A DNA stretch of 64,000 nt from Diadophis punctatus similis (GCA_023053685.1 JALIGW010000153.1:112501-176500); one strand, 5' to 3'. Positions 24,014-34,480 are shown, counted from the stretch's first letter. The notes: generated from the sequence alone by a model not told the origin. Translations and numbers: made by a program.

Positions 24014-24445
24014 TGTTGTGGCCCACCAGCAACTAGCGGGACTGGCAGCAGATTCAAACAGTGAGGAGGTTGGGGAGGAACATGGGCCAGTCCTGGAGTC
24101 TGGGGAAGGCTTGGACAATAAGTGCTCTGCTTTGGAGGCAGAGATGGGGCCAGGGCCGTCTGACAGTTATCAGCTGCCTGCGGAGTCAGACATCAGTGAG
24201 GCAGACGAACCAGTGTGCGCATGCGCAGAGCTGCCAGACGAAGGGAACAGCTGAGGAACAAGGGTCGACTATGGGCCTGGCCACTCTCAAAGCCTGATAA
24301 AGGTCGGTAATTGTGGACTATCTTGAAAGACTGTGGGAGAGGAAAGACTTCGCTGGCGAGAAAAATTCACTGTACATTAAATAAAAGAGGTTTTATCGGA
24401 GCGAGGAGTCTGCTTCGTGGTTTGGGAAAAGCCTAGGTCAGAACA
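24014..24445 (+). mobile_element. solo LTR-like element, copy 1
   Basis: It begins TGTTGTGGCCCACCAGC and ends AGCCTAGGTCAGAACA (TG..CA). The 5-bp flanks GGGAT and GAGAT match at 4 of 5. AATAAA occurs near the end. An acidic open frame (AADSNSEEVGEEHGPV near its start) runs from the element start to about 24254 and is shared with the copies at 42674, 54192 and 63184. No internal gag-pol region is present. Confidence 0.82.
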
Positions 24446-24504
24446 GAGATTGTCCAGGAGAGCCTTGGAAATATTCGGTCCCTTTTTCTGGTGGCTCTGT
24501 AGAG

Positions 24505-24945
24505 CAGGGGTGTCAAACTCAAGGCCGGGGGGCCAGATCCGGCCCACAACGTGATTACATCTGGCCCGCAAGACTGCCCAGGAAACAGTGAAGGACCGAC
24601 CGCCGGTGCTTCAGCCCCAGCCCAGGTCGGCCGGACACTGATTTAAAACTTGGTGGCAGCCATCTGGGCTGGAAAGTGGTCAGTCTTAGATCCGCGGAGC
24701 TGCCCTGGAGTAAGCGAGGGGCCGCTGCTCCCCCCTGGGTGTGCGCTGGAGACAATGGATCCCCCCGCCCCACCTGGGCCACCAAAGACGCCCCCCCTGA
24801 CGCTAGCAACGTCGAGCTGGCCACGACCACCTAGTCAGCTGCTACCACCCGGCCACGACCACCCCAGCCATGCCCATCCGCCATCCCCCGAGGTCAACCA
24901 CAACCCTGATGCGGCCCTCAATGAAATGGGAGTTTGACACCCCTG
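24505..24945. mobile_element. nonautonomous hAT element, 441 bp
   Basis: The ends are CAGGGGTGTCAAACTCAAGG and GGGAGTTTGACACCCCTG. The 8-bp flanks CTGTAGAG and TTGTAGAG match at 7 of 8. It contains the words GGCCAGATCCGGCCC and CATCTGGCCCGC. Open frames inside are Pro-rich and unsupported. Confidence 0.9.
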
Positions 24946-24953
24946 TTGTAGAG

Positions 24954-25695
24954 GGTGCCGATGTAAATAAGAGTTGCATTTGACAACTCTGTCCGTACGG
25001 CCACTTTGCAGGCATTTAGGAGCCCCAAAGTGTTGGTTTCTTATTTATTTTTATTTTATTTTATTTTTATTTATTTTGTCAAGTACGTGTTGGTAATATA
25101 CATAGATGTATCATTGTTTATATACATAAGATGGGTACTGAAAGAGGGAACATTAGGACAGGGACGATAGGCGTGTTTTTCACCCCAACACGAACTAAGG
25201 GATCTTCCGTGCTTTGCCCCCTTTTCTAATTGCTGCTCCCTCCGATGATCAGCTGTGCTTTAGAAGCACAGCCCCAACCAGCCCCAACCTCAAAACCAGC
25301 GAACGAACGAACGAATATGCTGAAGCTGACCAGGCTAAGGACTAGCCAGTTGAGAATACCTGGTAGCCAGAATCCCCCCCTCCTATTTTCCGCCCCCAAA
25401 ACTAAGGTGCGTCTTATAATCCGAAAAAAAAGTAATCATTTTAGGCGTGAGCAGATCGGCTCTTATTTGTTTTCTTCTTCAGCCCAGGAAAGCGAGAGCT
25501 CCTCCCTCGGTTGAACTTTGCAGTTATTCAAATGCCTGCAAATTTATTTCCTCTTTTCTGGATTTTCCCTCCCAATTGGGAGAGTCGCCGCATAATTCCA
25601 GCTAATGTGTGGGCTGTAGAAGCATCCACCGACTTCACTGTGCTCTCTTTCATCCATATCTTGGTCTTCTTTTCTCTTCTGGTTTCCCTCTATAA
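24954..25695. other. PSMB7 intron with a MITE remnant
   Basis: It is mostly unique. 25305-25432 matches the right part of the mariner-type MITE at 60413-60882 (AAACTAAGGTGCGTCTTATA), without a left end. An ATTTT tract lies at about 25040-25075. Confidence 0.5.
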
Positions 25696-26092
25696 CAGGT
25701 AGCCCTCGACTTACAGCGGTTCGTTTAGTGACCGTTCAAAGTTACGACGGCACTGAAAACTGTGACCGTTTTTCAGAGTTACGACCTTTGCAGCATGATC
25801 CCGTGATCAAAAGTCAGGCGCTTGGCAACTTGGTCACATTTATGATGGTCGCAGCATTCCCCAGGGTCACAGGGTCATATACTCAATTTTTGCGACTTTT
25901 CTGACAAGCCAAGTCCACGGGGGGAAGCCAGATTCACTTCATAGCAGGGGGACTAGCTTATCAACTGCAGCGGTTCGCTTAAGAACCGAGGCAAGAAAAG
26001 TGGTAAAATGGGGCAAAACTCGTTTTAACCAATGTCCCGCTTAAGAACAGAAGTTTCGGGCTCAATTGTGGTCATAAGTCGAGGACTACCTG
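25696..26092. mobile_element. MITE-like DNA element, CAGGTAG family
   Basis: It runs CAGGTAGCCCTCGACTTAC to GTCATAAGTCGAGGACTACCTG, 397 bp with clear terminal inverted repeats. This is the best preserved copy in the window. Confidence 0.82.
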
Positions 26093-26541
<449 letters not shown>

Positions 26542-26543
26542 AA

Positions 26544-26801
26544 GAGCCGAGGTGGCGCAGGGGTTAGAGGCAGTACAGCAGGTCACTTTAGCTGACTGAT
26601 CCGCAGGTCAGCTGTTCAAATCTCACCGGCTCAAGGTTGACTCAGCCTTCCATCCTTCCGAGGTAGGTAAAATGAGGACCCAGATTGTTGGGGGCAATAT
26701 ACAGTAAATATACATTGCTTACTGGTGTAAACCGCTTAGAGTGCTTGCACTGTGAGGCGTTATATAAATCTCACTAAATAAATAAATAAATAAATAAATA
26801 A
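26544..26801 (+). mobile_element. tRNA-derived SINE, full length (1 of 4)
   Basis: It starts GAGCCGAGGTGGCGCAGGGG, carries a B-box-like TGTTCAAATCTC and ends TATAAATCTCACTAAATAAA. It abuts the end of a (TA)n tract. Confidence 0.92.
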
Positions 26802-26838
26802 TATGCTGGATTCCTTACATTTTGCTTGAATTTTTTAT

Positions 26839-27070
26839 GAGCCATGGTGGCGCAGGAGTTAGAGTGCAGTACTGCAGGCTACTTCTGCTGCCTGCTAGCT
26901 GCCTGCAATTTGGCAGATTCAATCTCACCAGGCTCAAGGTTGACTCAGCATTCCATCCTTCCGAGGTCGGTAAAATGAGGACCCAGATTGTTAGGGGCAA
27001 TATGCTGACTCTGTAAACTGCTGTGAAAGCACTGTGAAGCGGTATATAAGTCTTAAGTCCTAGAGCTATC
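26839..27070 (+). mobile_element. tRNA-derived SINE (2 of 4)
   Basis: It starts GAGCCATGGTGGCGCAGGAG and ends GTGAAGCGGTATATAAGTC. The mid-body is somewhat shortened relative to its neighbours. Confidence 0.88.
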
Positions 27071-27111
27071 TTATCTACTTAATCTCTTATTTACATCTTT
27101 CTATCCATCCA

Positions 27112-27125
27112 TCATTATCCCTATC

Positions 27126-27218
<93 letters not shown>

Positions 27219-27260
27219 ATCTCTCTCTCTCTCTCTCTCTCTCTTATCTATCATCCTCAC
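27112..27260. repeat. TATC/TC microsatellite
   Basis: (CTAT)n is followed by (CT)n. It separates two SINEs. Confidence 0.95.
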
Positions 27261-27286
27261 CTCTACATCTATCTATCTATATCTAA

Positions 27287-27500
27287 GAGCCGAGGTGGCG
27301 CAGTGGTTAAAGTGCAGCACTGCAGTTCAGCTGTTCAAATCTCACTGGCTCAAGGTTGAATCAACTTTCCATCCTTCCGAGGTGGGTAAAATGAGGACCC
27401 AGATTGTTGGGGGCAATATGCTGAACTCTGTAAACCGCTTAGAGGGCTGTAAAGCACTATGAAGCGGTATATAAGTCTAAGTGCTATTGCTATTGCTATC
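27287..27500 (+). mobile_element. tRNA-derived SINE (3 of 4)
   Basis: It starts GAGCCGAGGTGGCGCAGTGG and ends AAGTGCTATTGCTATTGC. It is followed by CTAT/CATC microsatellite at 27500-27650. Confidence 0.92.
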
Positions 27501-27654
27501 TTTTATCTATCATCCTCATCTCTACATCTATCTATCTGTCTGTCTGTCTGTCTATCTATTTCTTATCTATCATCCTCATCTCTACATCTATCTATCCATC
27601 CATCCATCCATCCATCTATCTATCATCCTCATCTCTCTCTCTCTCATCTCTATC

Positions 27655-27880
27655 TGCTGTGGTGGCACAATGGTTAGAATGCAGCATTGCATGCTAACTC
27701 TGCCCACTGCCAGCAGTTCGATCCTGACTGGCTTAAGGTTGACTCAGCCTTCCATCCTTCCGAGGTGGGTAAAATGAGGACCCAGATTGTTGGGGGCGAG
27801 AGGCTGACTCTGTAAACCGCTTAGAGAGGGCTGTAAAAGCTCTGTGTAGCAGTATATGCCTATTAAGTGCTATTGCTATT
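27655..27880 (+). mobile_element. tRNA-derived SINE (4 of 4), abutting a PSMB7 exon
   Basis: It starts GCTGTGGTGGCACAATGG and ends AAGTGCTATTGCTATTTT. The tail runs directly into the polypyrimidine tract of the PSMB7 acceptor at 27905-27906, leaving about 26 bp between SINE and exon. Confidence 0.92.
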
Positions 27881-27906
27881 TTTCCCTCCCCCCTCCCTCC
27901 CCCCAG

Positions 27907-28058
27907 GAAGAAGAGGCCAAACAGCTTGTGAGAGATGCTATTGCAGCCGGCATATTTAATGACCTGGGCTCTGGCAGCAATATTGATATCTGCGTCATTA
28001 ACAAGAGCAAGCTGGACTTCCTCCGTCCGTACAACACACCGAACAAAAAGGGGGAAAG
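27907..28058 (+). CDS. PSMB7: PSMB7 coding exon (second from last)
   Basis: After a pyrimidine-rich acceptor ending CCCCCCAG the exon reads [20 protein letters not shown], then [20 protein letters not shown] and [10 protein letters not shown]. It ends AG before donor GTGAGT, so the last Arg codon is split with the next exon. At 152 nt it enters in phase 0 and exits in phase 2, matching both neighbours. It covers the last helix and strand of the proteasome beta fold, including the GSGSNID turn conserved in beta-2 subunits. Human PSMB7 differs here by a few conservative changes (for example NLVSE for QLVRD and SKN for NKS). No break or stop is seen. Confidence 0.98.
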
Positions 28059-28177
28059 GTGAGTTGTGTGTGTGTGAGCCAGAAGGGTTTTGCTTAGGGT
28101 TGCAAAAGGCCGCCTTGGGGGGCAGCGGCCTGGAGGCCTTGGAAATGGGGTGAGAAACCTGAGCACAATAACCACCA
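28059..28177 (+). other. start of the last PSMB7 intron
   Basis: The donor GTGAGT is followed by a (GT)n patch and unique sequence. Confidence 0.6.
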
Positions 28178-28557
28178 CAGGTAGTCCTTGACTTACAACA
28201 GTTGAGTGACCGTTGGAAGTTACAACGGCACTGGGAAAAAAGTGACTTAGGAGCGTTTTTATCACACTTAACGACCGTTGCAGCATCCCCATGATTAAAA
28301 TTCAGATTGTTGGCAACTGCTTCATACTTATGACAGTTGCAGTGTCCCGGGGTCACTTTGCGACCTTCGGACGAGCAAAATCAAGGGGGAAGCCAGATTC
28401 ACTTAACGGCCGTCTTCCTAACGTTAACAAATGCAGCGATTCGCTTAACAGCTGTGGCGAGGAAAGTCGTACAGTGGGGCATAACTCACTAACAAATGTC
28501 TCGCTCAGCAACATCAACGTTGGGCTCGATGGTGGTCGTAACTCATGGACTAGCTGT
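28178..28557. mobile_element. MITE-like DNA element, CAGGTAG family
   Basis: It begins CAGGTAGTCCTTGACTTAC and ends near GGTCGTAACTCATGGACTAG. The internal order matches 25696-26092. Confidence 0.78.
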
Positions 28558-28619
28558 ATAAGGTAGCCTGCAAATGTCTGTGGAGGTTCTCGGTCATCCT
28601 GGTTTCCAGAGACGGCTGG

Positions 28620-28800
28620 ACTTCCTTTGTGTTTTCTTGAAGACCTTTTGCTTCTCGTGCCAAAAAAGCTGCTTCAGTTCTGAACGAACACAAATCCTTC
28701 CCACTGTCCAGTCAGAACTGAAGAAGCTTCTTGGATGAGAAGCGAAACACCTTCAAAGAACCAAGAAAGTCCAGTCGCCTCTTGAAAAAAAACACCTTTG
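28620..28800. repeat. hairpin-forming dispersed repeat, relative of the 71-bp minisatellite
   Basis: CTTGAAGACCTTTTGCTTCTC and the later GATGAGAAGCGAAACACCTTC face each other as inverted arms. They match the unit at 2954-3512. A similar pair lies at 29955-30175. Confidence 0.75.
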
Positions 28801-28835
28801 GGATAGGGCAAACGATTCATCGATGCATCGACTTA

Positions 28836-29712
28836 CCGTATTTTTCGGAGTATAAGATGCACCTTAGTTTTGGGGGAGGAAAACAAGGGAAAAAGGCCTC
28901 TGCCTCCCAGCAATTTGCCAAACAGCAAACAGCACAGATGATATACACTGTTTGCTGTGTATTTCTGTGCATGTGTGCCTGACCCATTGAAATAGCAAAG
29001 AATTGGAGAAATGTACATTTATGGCAGTATATTAATCCCAGAAAGTTTTCTTAAATGTAATCACACTAACTCCTCCCAATTATTTAAATAGATCTACTCC
29101 AAACATGACTAAGTCAGGGTTTCTCAGCTGCCTTATTTTAATACTAATACTTAATACTAAAACAGGACATTTCAGATTATACTTTTACAGATCTTTAAAA
29201 TTGATGTGGCTTTCTGGAAGTATTCTCTGCTATTTAAAAGAAGATACAATAGCACTGGGCCTCTTCAGAGCAAGCATTTATTTTAAAAAGCTTCTTCATT
29301 TTGTTAAGTTGTCTAGAACAATAGTAAAGCAGTCTTTAAAAAATAAGTCTAATAATTTGAACACTCTACAAACATTTAACAAAATAACATATTTACAGAA
29401 TCTGCCTCTACCTAGGATAGAACTCACAACCTCCTGATTGTGAGGCAAGAGCTCTACCTCTGAGCCATAGCAGCTATAGCTTGCCTCCTTGCAATTTCAG
29501 CAGTCTAATATTGCCCGTCAGCTGTAGATCGGGAGGCAGTTTATCTCTTCTTGTGCTTTGCCCTGTTTGCTGCAAAGAGGTAAATTGCTGGCAGGCAGAG
29601 GCCAAAGGGTGGGGATGGCTGGGTGGGGCTACATTCGGTTTATAAGACGCACCCAAGTTTTCACCCTCTTTTGGGGGGTAAAAAGGTGTGTCTTATACTC
29701 CGAAAAATACGG
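28836..29712. mobile_element. mariner-type MITE, 877 bp, with a tRNA-like insert
   Basis: The ends are CCGTATTTTTCGGAGTATAA and ATACTCCGAAAAATACGG, with TA flanks at 28834-28835 and 29713-29714. The inner arms GGCCTCTGCCTCCCAGCAAT and its diverged inverse near 29590 extend the inverted repeat to roughly 100 bp. The middle holds AT-rich sequence and the tRNA-like segment at 29400-29471. Confidence 0.85.
29400..29471 (-). other. tRNA-like segment, probably the head of a SINE
   Basis: On the - strand it reads GCTATGGCTCAGAGGTAGAG, a loop with CTCACAA and a B-box-like GTTCTATCC. The loop would place anticodon CAC (Val), but the acceptor and anticodon stems do not pair cleanly. A SINE head or tRNA pseudogene is more likely than a working tRNA gene. 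Confidence 0.45.
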
Positions 29713-29954
29713 TAAATGACCAAGGCTACCATGAAGGAATTTAGGCTGTGGGACACGAGGCTGAACTGGCCACGTGAAGGTTTCAGCTCCCGGCCTGCAA
29801 ACGTTTGCCCTTTTTTCGTGGACCGTCTTACCAAAATCTTTGGCGGCCCCGTCGTCTTGCGAGGGCAGCTTTCCTCCCACAGTGGCCTTGAAGGCTCCCG
29901 AAGGAGAGGCATGAAAAAGGGCCGTTACCAAAGGGGTTTTTCCAAAAGGCAAGG

Positions 29955-30175
29955 GGGATTTCCTTTGTTCTTGCTTGAAGACTTTCGCTTCTCCTCCCGG
30001 AAGCTTCCTCGGTTCTGACGGAACAGTTGGGGGGGGGGGAAAGGTTTTATGTTCCGTTAGAACTGAAGAAGCTTCTCGAATGAGAAGCGAAACGTCCTCA
30101 AGGGGGGGGAAAAAAGTCCAATCGCCTTTTGGGGAGGAAAAGTGGGAAAAAAAGCACCTTTAGGATAACCACGAT
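29955..30175. repeat. hairpin-forming dispersed repeat
   Basis: The arms GAAGACTTTCGCTTCTCCTC and GAATGAGAAGCGAAACGTCC flank a poly-G spacer. It is the same family as 28620-28800 and the array at 2954-3512. Confidence 0.75.
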
Positions 30176-30363
30176 CCTATGGAGAATCTCCGCAGGCACG
30201 AAAAGTCCACGTGTGTTTCTAGTCCTCAAGATTCCCTAAATCTCTCGGCCGGGAGGGGGTGGGGAAGAAGTCTTGCTTGCCAGCTGCGTACGCCTGCAGC
30301 CTGGTAGAGTTACTCAGAGCCACACAGCTTTTGTGACTGTGCCGCCTCTTCGCTCCTCGACAG

Positions 30364-30475
30364 GCAAGGAAAATACCGGTGTGAAAAGGGAACCACGGGG
30401 ATCCTGTCGGAAAAGGTGATCCGCCTGGAACTGGAAGTGGCGGAAGAGACGGTGCAGACCATGGACACGTCCTGA
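30364..30475 (+). CDS. PSMB7: PSMB7 last coding exon with stop
   Basis: The acceptor TCGACAG is followed by G, which completes the split Arg codon. The exon then reads [20 protein letters not shown] and [16 protein letters not shown] with stop TGA at 30473-30475. This is the C-terminal extension typical of PSMB7, which reaches round the neighbouring beta-3 subunit in the proteasome ring. The final ETVQTMDTS is the same as in human. The three exons in this window encode the last 107 residues of a protein that is 277 residues long in human. No truncation is seen at the C-terminus. Confidence 0.98.
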
Positions 30476-30592
30476 TTCCTGGCGGAGAGTCCGGGACACA
30501 ATGACGGGACCGAGAGTATTCCTTCGAAGTCAAAATAACCTTTTGGAATGTTACAATTAACCGATGGAATAAAGCAAATAATGGAACAGGAT
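30476..30592 (+). terminator. PSMB7: PSMB7 3' UTR and poly(A) signal
   Basis: A short 3' UTR follows the stop. AATAAA lies at 30568-30573. Cleavage would fall about 10-25 nt later, at or next to the AACAGGAT target duplication at 30585-30592, where a hAT element begins. Confidence 0.85.
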
Positions 30593-31098
30593 CAGTGGTG
30601 GGTTCCTACCAGTGCGGTCCACTCTATAGCACCGGTAGCGGCCCGCTGGTGTGGTCACAGTACCGGTGCGGTCGGTTGCTGGTGCCTGGGCGCCGCCATT
30701 TTTTTGAAAAAAAATTTCTTCTGTGCATGCCCAGAAGCCGAGTTTTCGGCACTGCTCATGCGCTGCCTTCCTACCCCACAGTGAGTCCAAGCAGGGGAGG
30801 ATGGCTGAGGGAGCGTGTGAGATGCTGAAAGAACGGGCGGCAGGAGCTATCTCCATTCCCCTCCCTTCAGCAGTCCGAGAAGCCACGAACGTGCGGTGAT
30901 GATCCTAGGCATTTTCGCACGTTTGAGGCTTCTGGAGCTGCTGAGGGGAGGGGGAATGGGCGGCAGGACCTATCTCAGTTCCCCTCCCTTCAGCAGTCCG
31001 AGAAGCCACACCCACCCGGTCACATGGCTGGCAAGCCACACCCACAAAATAAGCCACACCCACAGAGTGGTAGTAAAAAAATTAGGAACCCGCCCCTG
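30593..31098. mobile_element. hAT-type element at the PSMB7 3' end, 506 bp
   Basis: The left end is CAGTGGTGGGTTCCTACC and the right end TTAGGAACCCGCCCCTG. AACAGGAT duplicates perfectly at 30585-30592 and 31099-31106. It is the same family as 23186-23892 and 53170-53775. Confidence 0.94.
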
Positions 31099-31106
31099 AA
31101 CAGGAT

Positions 31107-31840
31107 GGGTTGTTCTTGGAATTTGGAGGAGGGCAGGGAAGAGTCTCCAAGCCCATCATTCTCTACCTGTTGTGATAGAAGCTTTATGGGTTTGAATACA
31201 CGGGGTCCTTGACTTACAACCTTTCGCTTAGTGACTTTTCCAAGTTGCGTTATTGGGGTATTATTGCACATTGTAGTTAGCTAACTCCAGCTCTGATGCG
31301 TGGGGACCATCCATAGCCCAGTTCTGTGTATAAATAAATCCCTCAACTTAACCTTTCGTTTAGTGACCGTTACGAGTTACGGCAGCCCTGGAAAAAAAAA
31401 AGACCCACAACTGTTTTTCACACTTTACACAACCGTTGCAGCGTCCTCCGCGGGCCAGCTGATCAAAATTCGGACGCTTGGCCATTGGCCTGGACGTGAC
31501 GACGGTTGCAGGATCCCGGAGGTCACGCGCCTCTCTTTTGCGACAGGCCCGAGACAACGGGGAAGCCAGATTCACTTTACGACCGTGTCACTCGCTTAAC
31601 CCCCTGCAGTGAATTGACTTAACAGTGGCAAGAAAAGTTGTAAAAAGGGAGCAAAGCTCCCTTAACCAAAAAGCTCCCTTCGCCGCCGTCTTCGCTTAGC
31701 AATGTAAAATTTGGGCTCCGTTGTGGTCGTAAGTTGGAGGACTACCTGGATTTCTCTCTGCTCTCCCGCTGAGGGAAGTAGAATGTGTGAAAGGTGCTAG
31801 TTTTAAGCCCCTCGTCGACGCCAACTCAATGCTGGGGACC
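31107..31840. other. PSMB7-NEK6 convergent intergenic region with a MITE
   Basis: 31200-31748 holds one partial and one fuller copy of the CAGGTAG-family MITE (right end GTCGTAAGTTGGAGGACTACC). No gene is recognised between the two 3' ends. Confidence 0.6.
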
Positions 31841-33657
31841 ATTTTCTTTTTACAAAGGAAACTTTTATTTGGTAAATCGTTTTAAATCTTGCCTAAAAAT
31901 GCACAGTTGCCTTCCCCCCCCCTTCGTCAAAAGGACGACGACATAAGCGCTAAGAGGAGGCCTTAACCGCGCATGAGAGAAGAGAGGGAGAGAGAGAGAC
32001 AGATAAGAGAGACGGGGAGAGAGAGAGAGAGAGAGAAAACGCAGTCAGGTGGAGCCAAGAAATCTATCTTTCCGAAATCCCCCAACAGCCCAAAACCTTT
32101 CCAAAGTTGTTATCCCCAAGACTAGGTAGCGTTCCCACCCACCCCAAAAAATATCATCTGCAGAGCGGCGGAAAGTTTTCGGCAGAAGAAGCGAGCCGGT
32201 TTGCAACGTCTTCACGAGAAACGTTTCCTGGGCCTCTGGTCACCCCTACATCCCACCTACCCTGCCTCGCAGTTTGGCAGCCCTTCTTTAAAACCTTTCG
32301 TTCCAAAACCGGTGACTTAAATTTGCTTTTTCAAAGCCCTTGGAGATGCAAAAACCCTGCCGTAGGAGGTATCTTTAATCTTCTTTCCAAGAGAAAAAAA
32401 AGTTTTTTTCGCCGTTTCTTCCTCTTCCTCCTCTAAAAAGTGGCCTGCAGGAAGCAGCTTATGACTACCCCTTCCTCTCTCGAGGCAGGGGCCCAAAAAT
32501 CCTGTTTGCAAGGGATGGCGATCCCAGAGTTAAGGCTCCGTCAAATAAAAAAAATACTTAAGCCTTAACATGTCCAGAACGCTTAAGTCTGGATTTATGT
32601 TTGTTTGTTTTTTCCTTCAGATCAGCTTGTTTAAAAAGTATTCACATTGGTAAATGAGTTTTCACAGTAAAAAAAAATGCAGGCCATCGCCTTGGGAATT
32701 CAAAGCCACTTCCCCTCCGGATTTACCTGGTTTCAAGCCCAGAATTTTAGGGGTTCAACCCTGGCTAGAGATGGGCTTGACAGAATGGTACCCCAGCGCC
32801 TGTAGTCAGACCGCGCTCATCGGGCTTCGTGGCGGCTGTGGCAATCTCGAACCAGAAAAAAATGTGACAAAAAACACAACGACATTCCCTTCGGTGTGAA
32901 AGCCCCACCCCGGTCTGAGCAGCCAGAGCCGACGACACACACTGCAAAATAAATCGTTCTAAGGTTTGTTGAAAAAGAAAAAAATTCAGCCTCTTCCTGA
33001 CCGCTTTCTTGCAACGGCGGGAAATACGAACTCAAATTAAAAACGCAGGTCGGATGTCTTGTCTCTGTTGTTTTTTTTTTAAAAAAAATACACGAACTTA
33101 AAATCTGAACTTGCTAATAACCCCTGCTAGAAGAAGCAAAGTAGCAGTTATACACATTACACCTCCCCCCCCGCCCCGAAAAAAATAATAATCTATTGCG
33201 ATTCTTAACGTTAGGATTAAAGTTGATTTTTGCGGAGGAATTCATTTCCCCGTTATTTCACATTCGTTAAAAGATACAAGGGGTATGTCAAAAATACACC
33301 AACCAGAAACCCTTGAGCCTAACTTAGATTACACACAAACAGTTTGAAGAAAGAATCTTTAAAAAACAAAAAAACAAAACAAAAAAAACACGAGATCTAC
33401 ATCAGTAACATGTTATCCGTTTTCGAAAGAGGCAACTCAACTCATGCTGGCTGCCGCATCGCACAGCCGTGGCTGGGATCAGAAAATCCACCCACTGAGC
33501 ACCTGTACAGAAATCATGGGTCTTCCTAAAGGCGGCTCAACTCAAACTCAAAAGCCGCTTTTGAGTTCGATGAGGCACCGCTTGGTTTCGTCTGAGACAG
33601 AAGTTAAGTAAGACTAAAGCCGGCAACGGTTCTCCTCACAGGACGCGGAGCCACGCT
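31841..33657 (-). terminator. NEK6: probable NEK6 3' UTR with poly(A) signal
   Basis: Below the NEK6 stop no exon is recognised and the sequence is largely free of transposons. On the - strand an AATAAA lies at 31869-31864, with T/G-rich sequence beyond it. If used, it gives a 3' UTR of about 1.8 kb. Short frames here lack family resemblance. Transcript data would be needed to fix the end. Confidence 0.55.
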
Positions 33658-33768
33658 TCAAGTGCTGGACGTCCAGAGGTGCATCTGTTTCGCTAACTGG
33701 TGCACGTAACCAATATCGGGTCTCTGGTCTGGATCCGGGTAGATACACATGCTGACCAGCTCCCGCAG
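33658..33768 (-). CDS. NEK6: NEK6 last coding exon with stop
   Basis: On the - strand the acceptor CTCACAG is followed by [20 protein letters not shown] and [16 protein letters not shown], with stop TGA at 33660-33658. This is the end of the kinase C-lobe: the RPD motif anchors the last helices, and the short tail YVHQ.AKQMH.W.SST distinguishes NEK6 from the related NEK7. Compared with human NEK6 it has several conservative changes (CIYPDPDQ for CICPDPHQ). The exon encodes 36 residues and enters in phase 0. Confidence 0.97.
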   Translation of the reverse strand: MRELVSMCIYPDPDQRPDIGYVHQLAKQMHLWTSST

Positions 33769-33835
33769 CTGTGAGGAAGGAAAGAAGGGGGGGGGTGAAC
33801 ACACACAACTCGCACAACTATCCATCCATCTAGAC

Positions 33836-34197
33836 CAGTGGTTCCCAACCTTTTTGTGATCGAGTACCACTTGGAGGTCCCGTACAGTCGCCGCGTACCA
33901 CCTGGTTCCAGAGAAACTAAATTCGATCAGATATCACTTTATTTCCATAATTGTACCGTTCCTTTTTTGGCCCCGCGCATCCAGCAACTGGATTCTCGGG
34001 CCGCTGGGACCAGGTGGGTGGCGTGTGGCAACAGTTGCAAATCGTTGCCAGATTATCTTGTGTTAGGCAGTAAACATTTTTGTGAAGTAAAAAATAACTA
34101 ACTAAAAATCGTTCATGACCCCGAAAGTGTTCGCGTACCACCTGGAAGGCCCTCGCGTACCACTAGTGGTACACGTACCACAGGTTGGGAACCACTG
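33836..34197. mobile_element. nonautonomous hAT element, 362 bp
   Basis: The ends are CAGTGGTTCCCAACCTTTTT and CAGGTTGGGAACCACTG. The flanks ATCTAGAC (33828-33835) and ATCTAGAT (34198-34205) match at 7 of 8. It lies 67 bp upstream of the last NEK6 exon on the transcribed strand. The word GTACCAC is repeated inside. Confidence 0.92.
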
Positions 34198-34205
34198 ATC
34201 TAGAT

Positions 34206-34480
34206 CAGGGGTATCAAACTTAAATCCGACCCGCGGGGCCGGCCTGGGAATATCAAAGGACCAGCCCGCGGTGCCTCTGCCTCCGAAAACGGGCTGCGCA
34301 GGGCTCCTTTGCGGCCCATTTTCGGCCTCCACAGCCTCCAGCAGAATTCTGAAAACTGGCCGCACAGGGGCCTCAGGAGGCCATTTTTGGCCTGCAGAGT
34401 GCTGCAGGAAGCCATGGAGGGCAAAAATGAGGTGTGTGTGGGGGGGTGCATGCGGCCCCCCATGCCCCATTTTGGCCGGT
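34206..34480. mobile_element. hAT element, right end missing
   Basis: It starts CAGGGGTATCAAACTTAAAT directly after the target duplication of the preceding hAT. It resembles the left part of the element at 24505. It stops near 34480, where a SINE 3' fragment (34481-34541) begins. Confidence 0.65.

Noticed and set aside
24650..24937. Pro-rich 95-codon frame
   Set aside because: Lies wholly inside a nonautonomous hAT element with no matching family.
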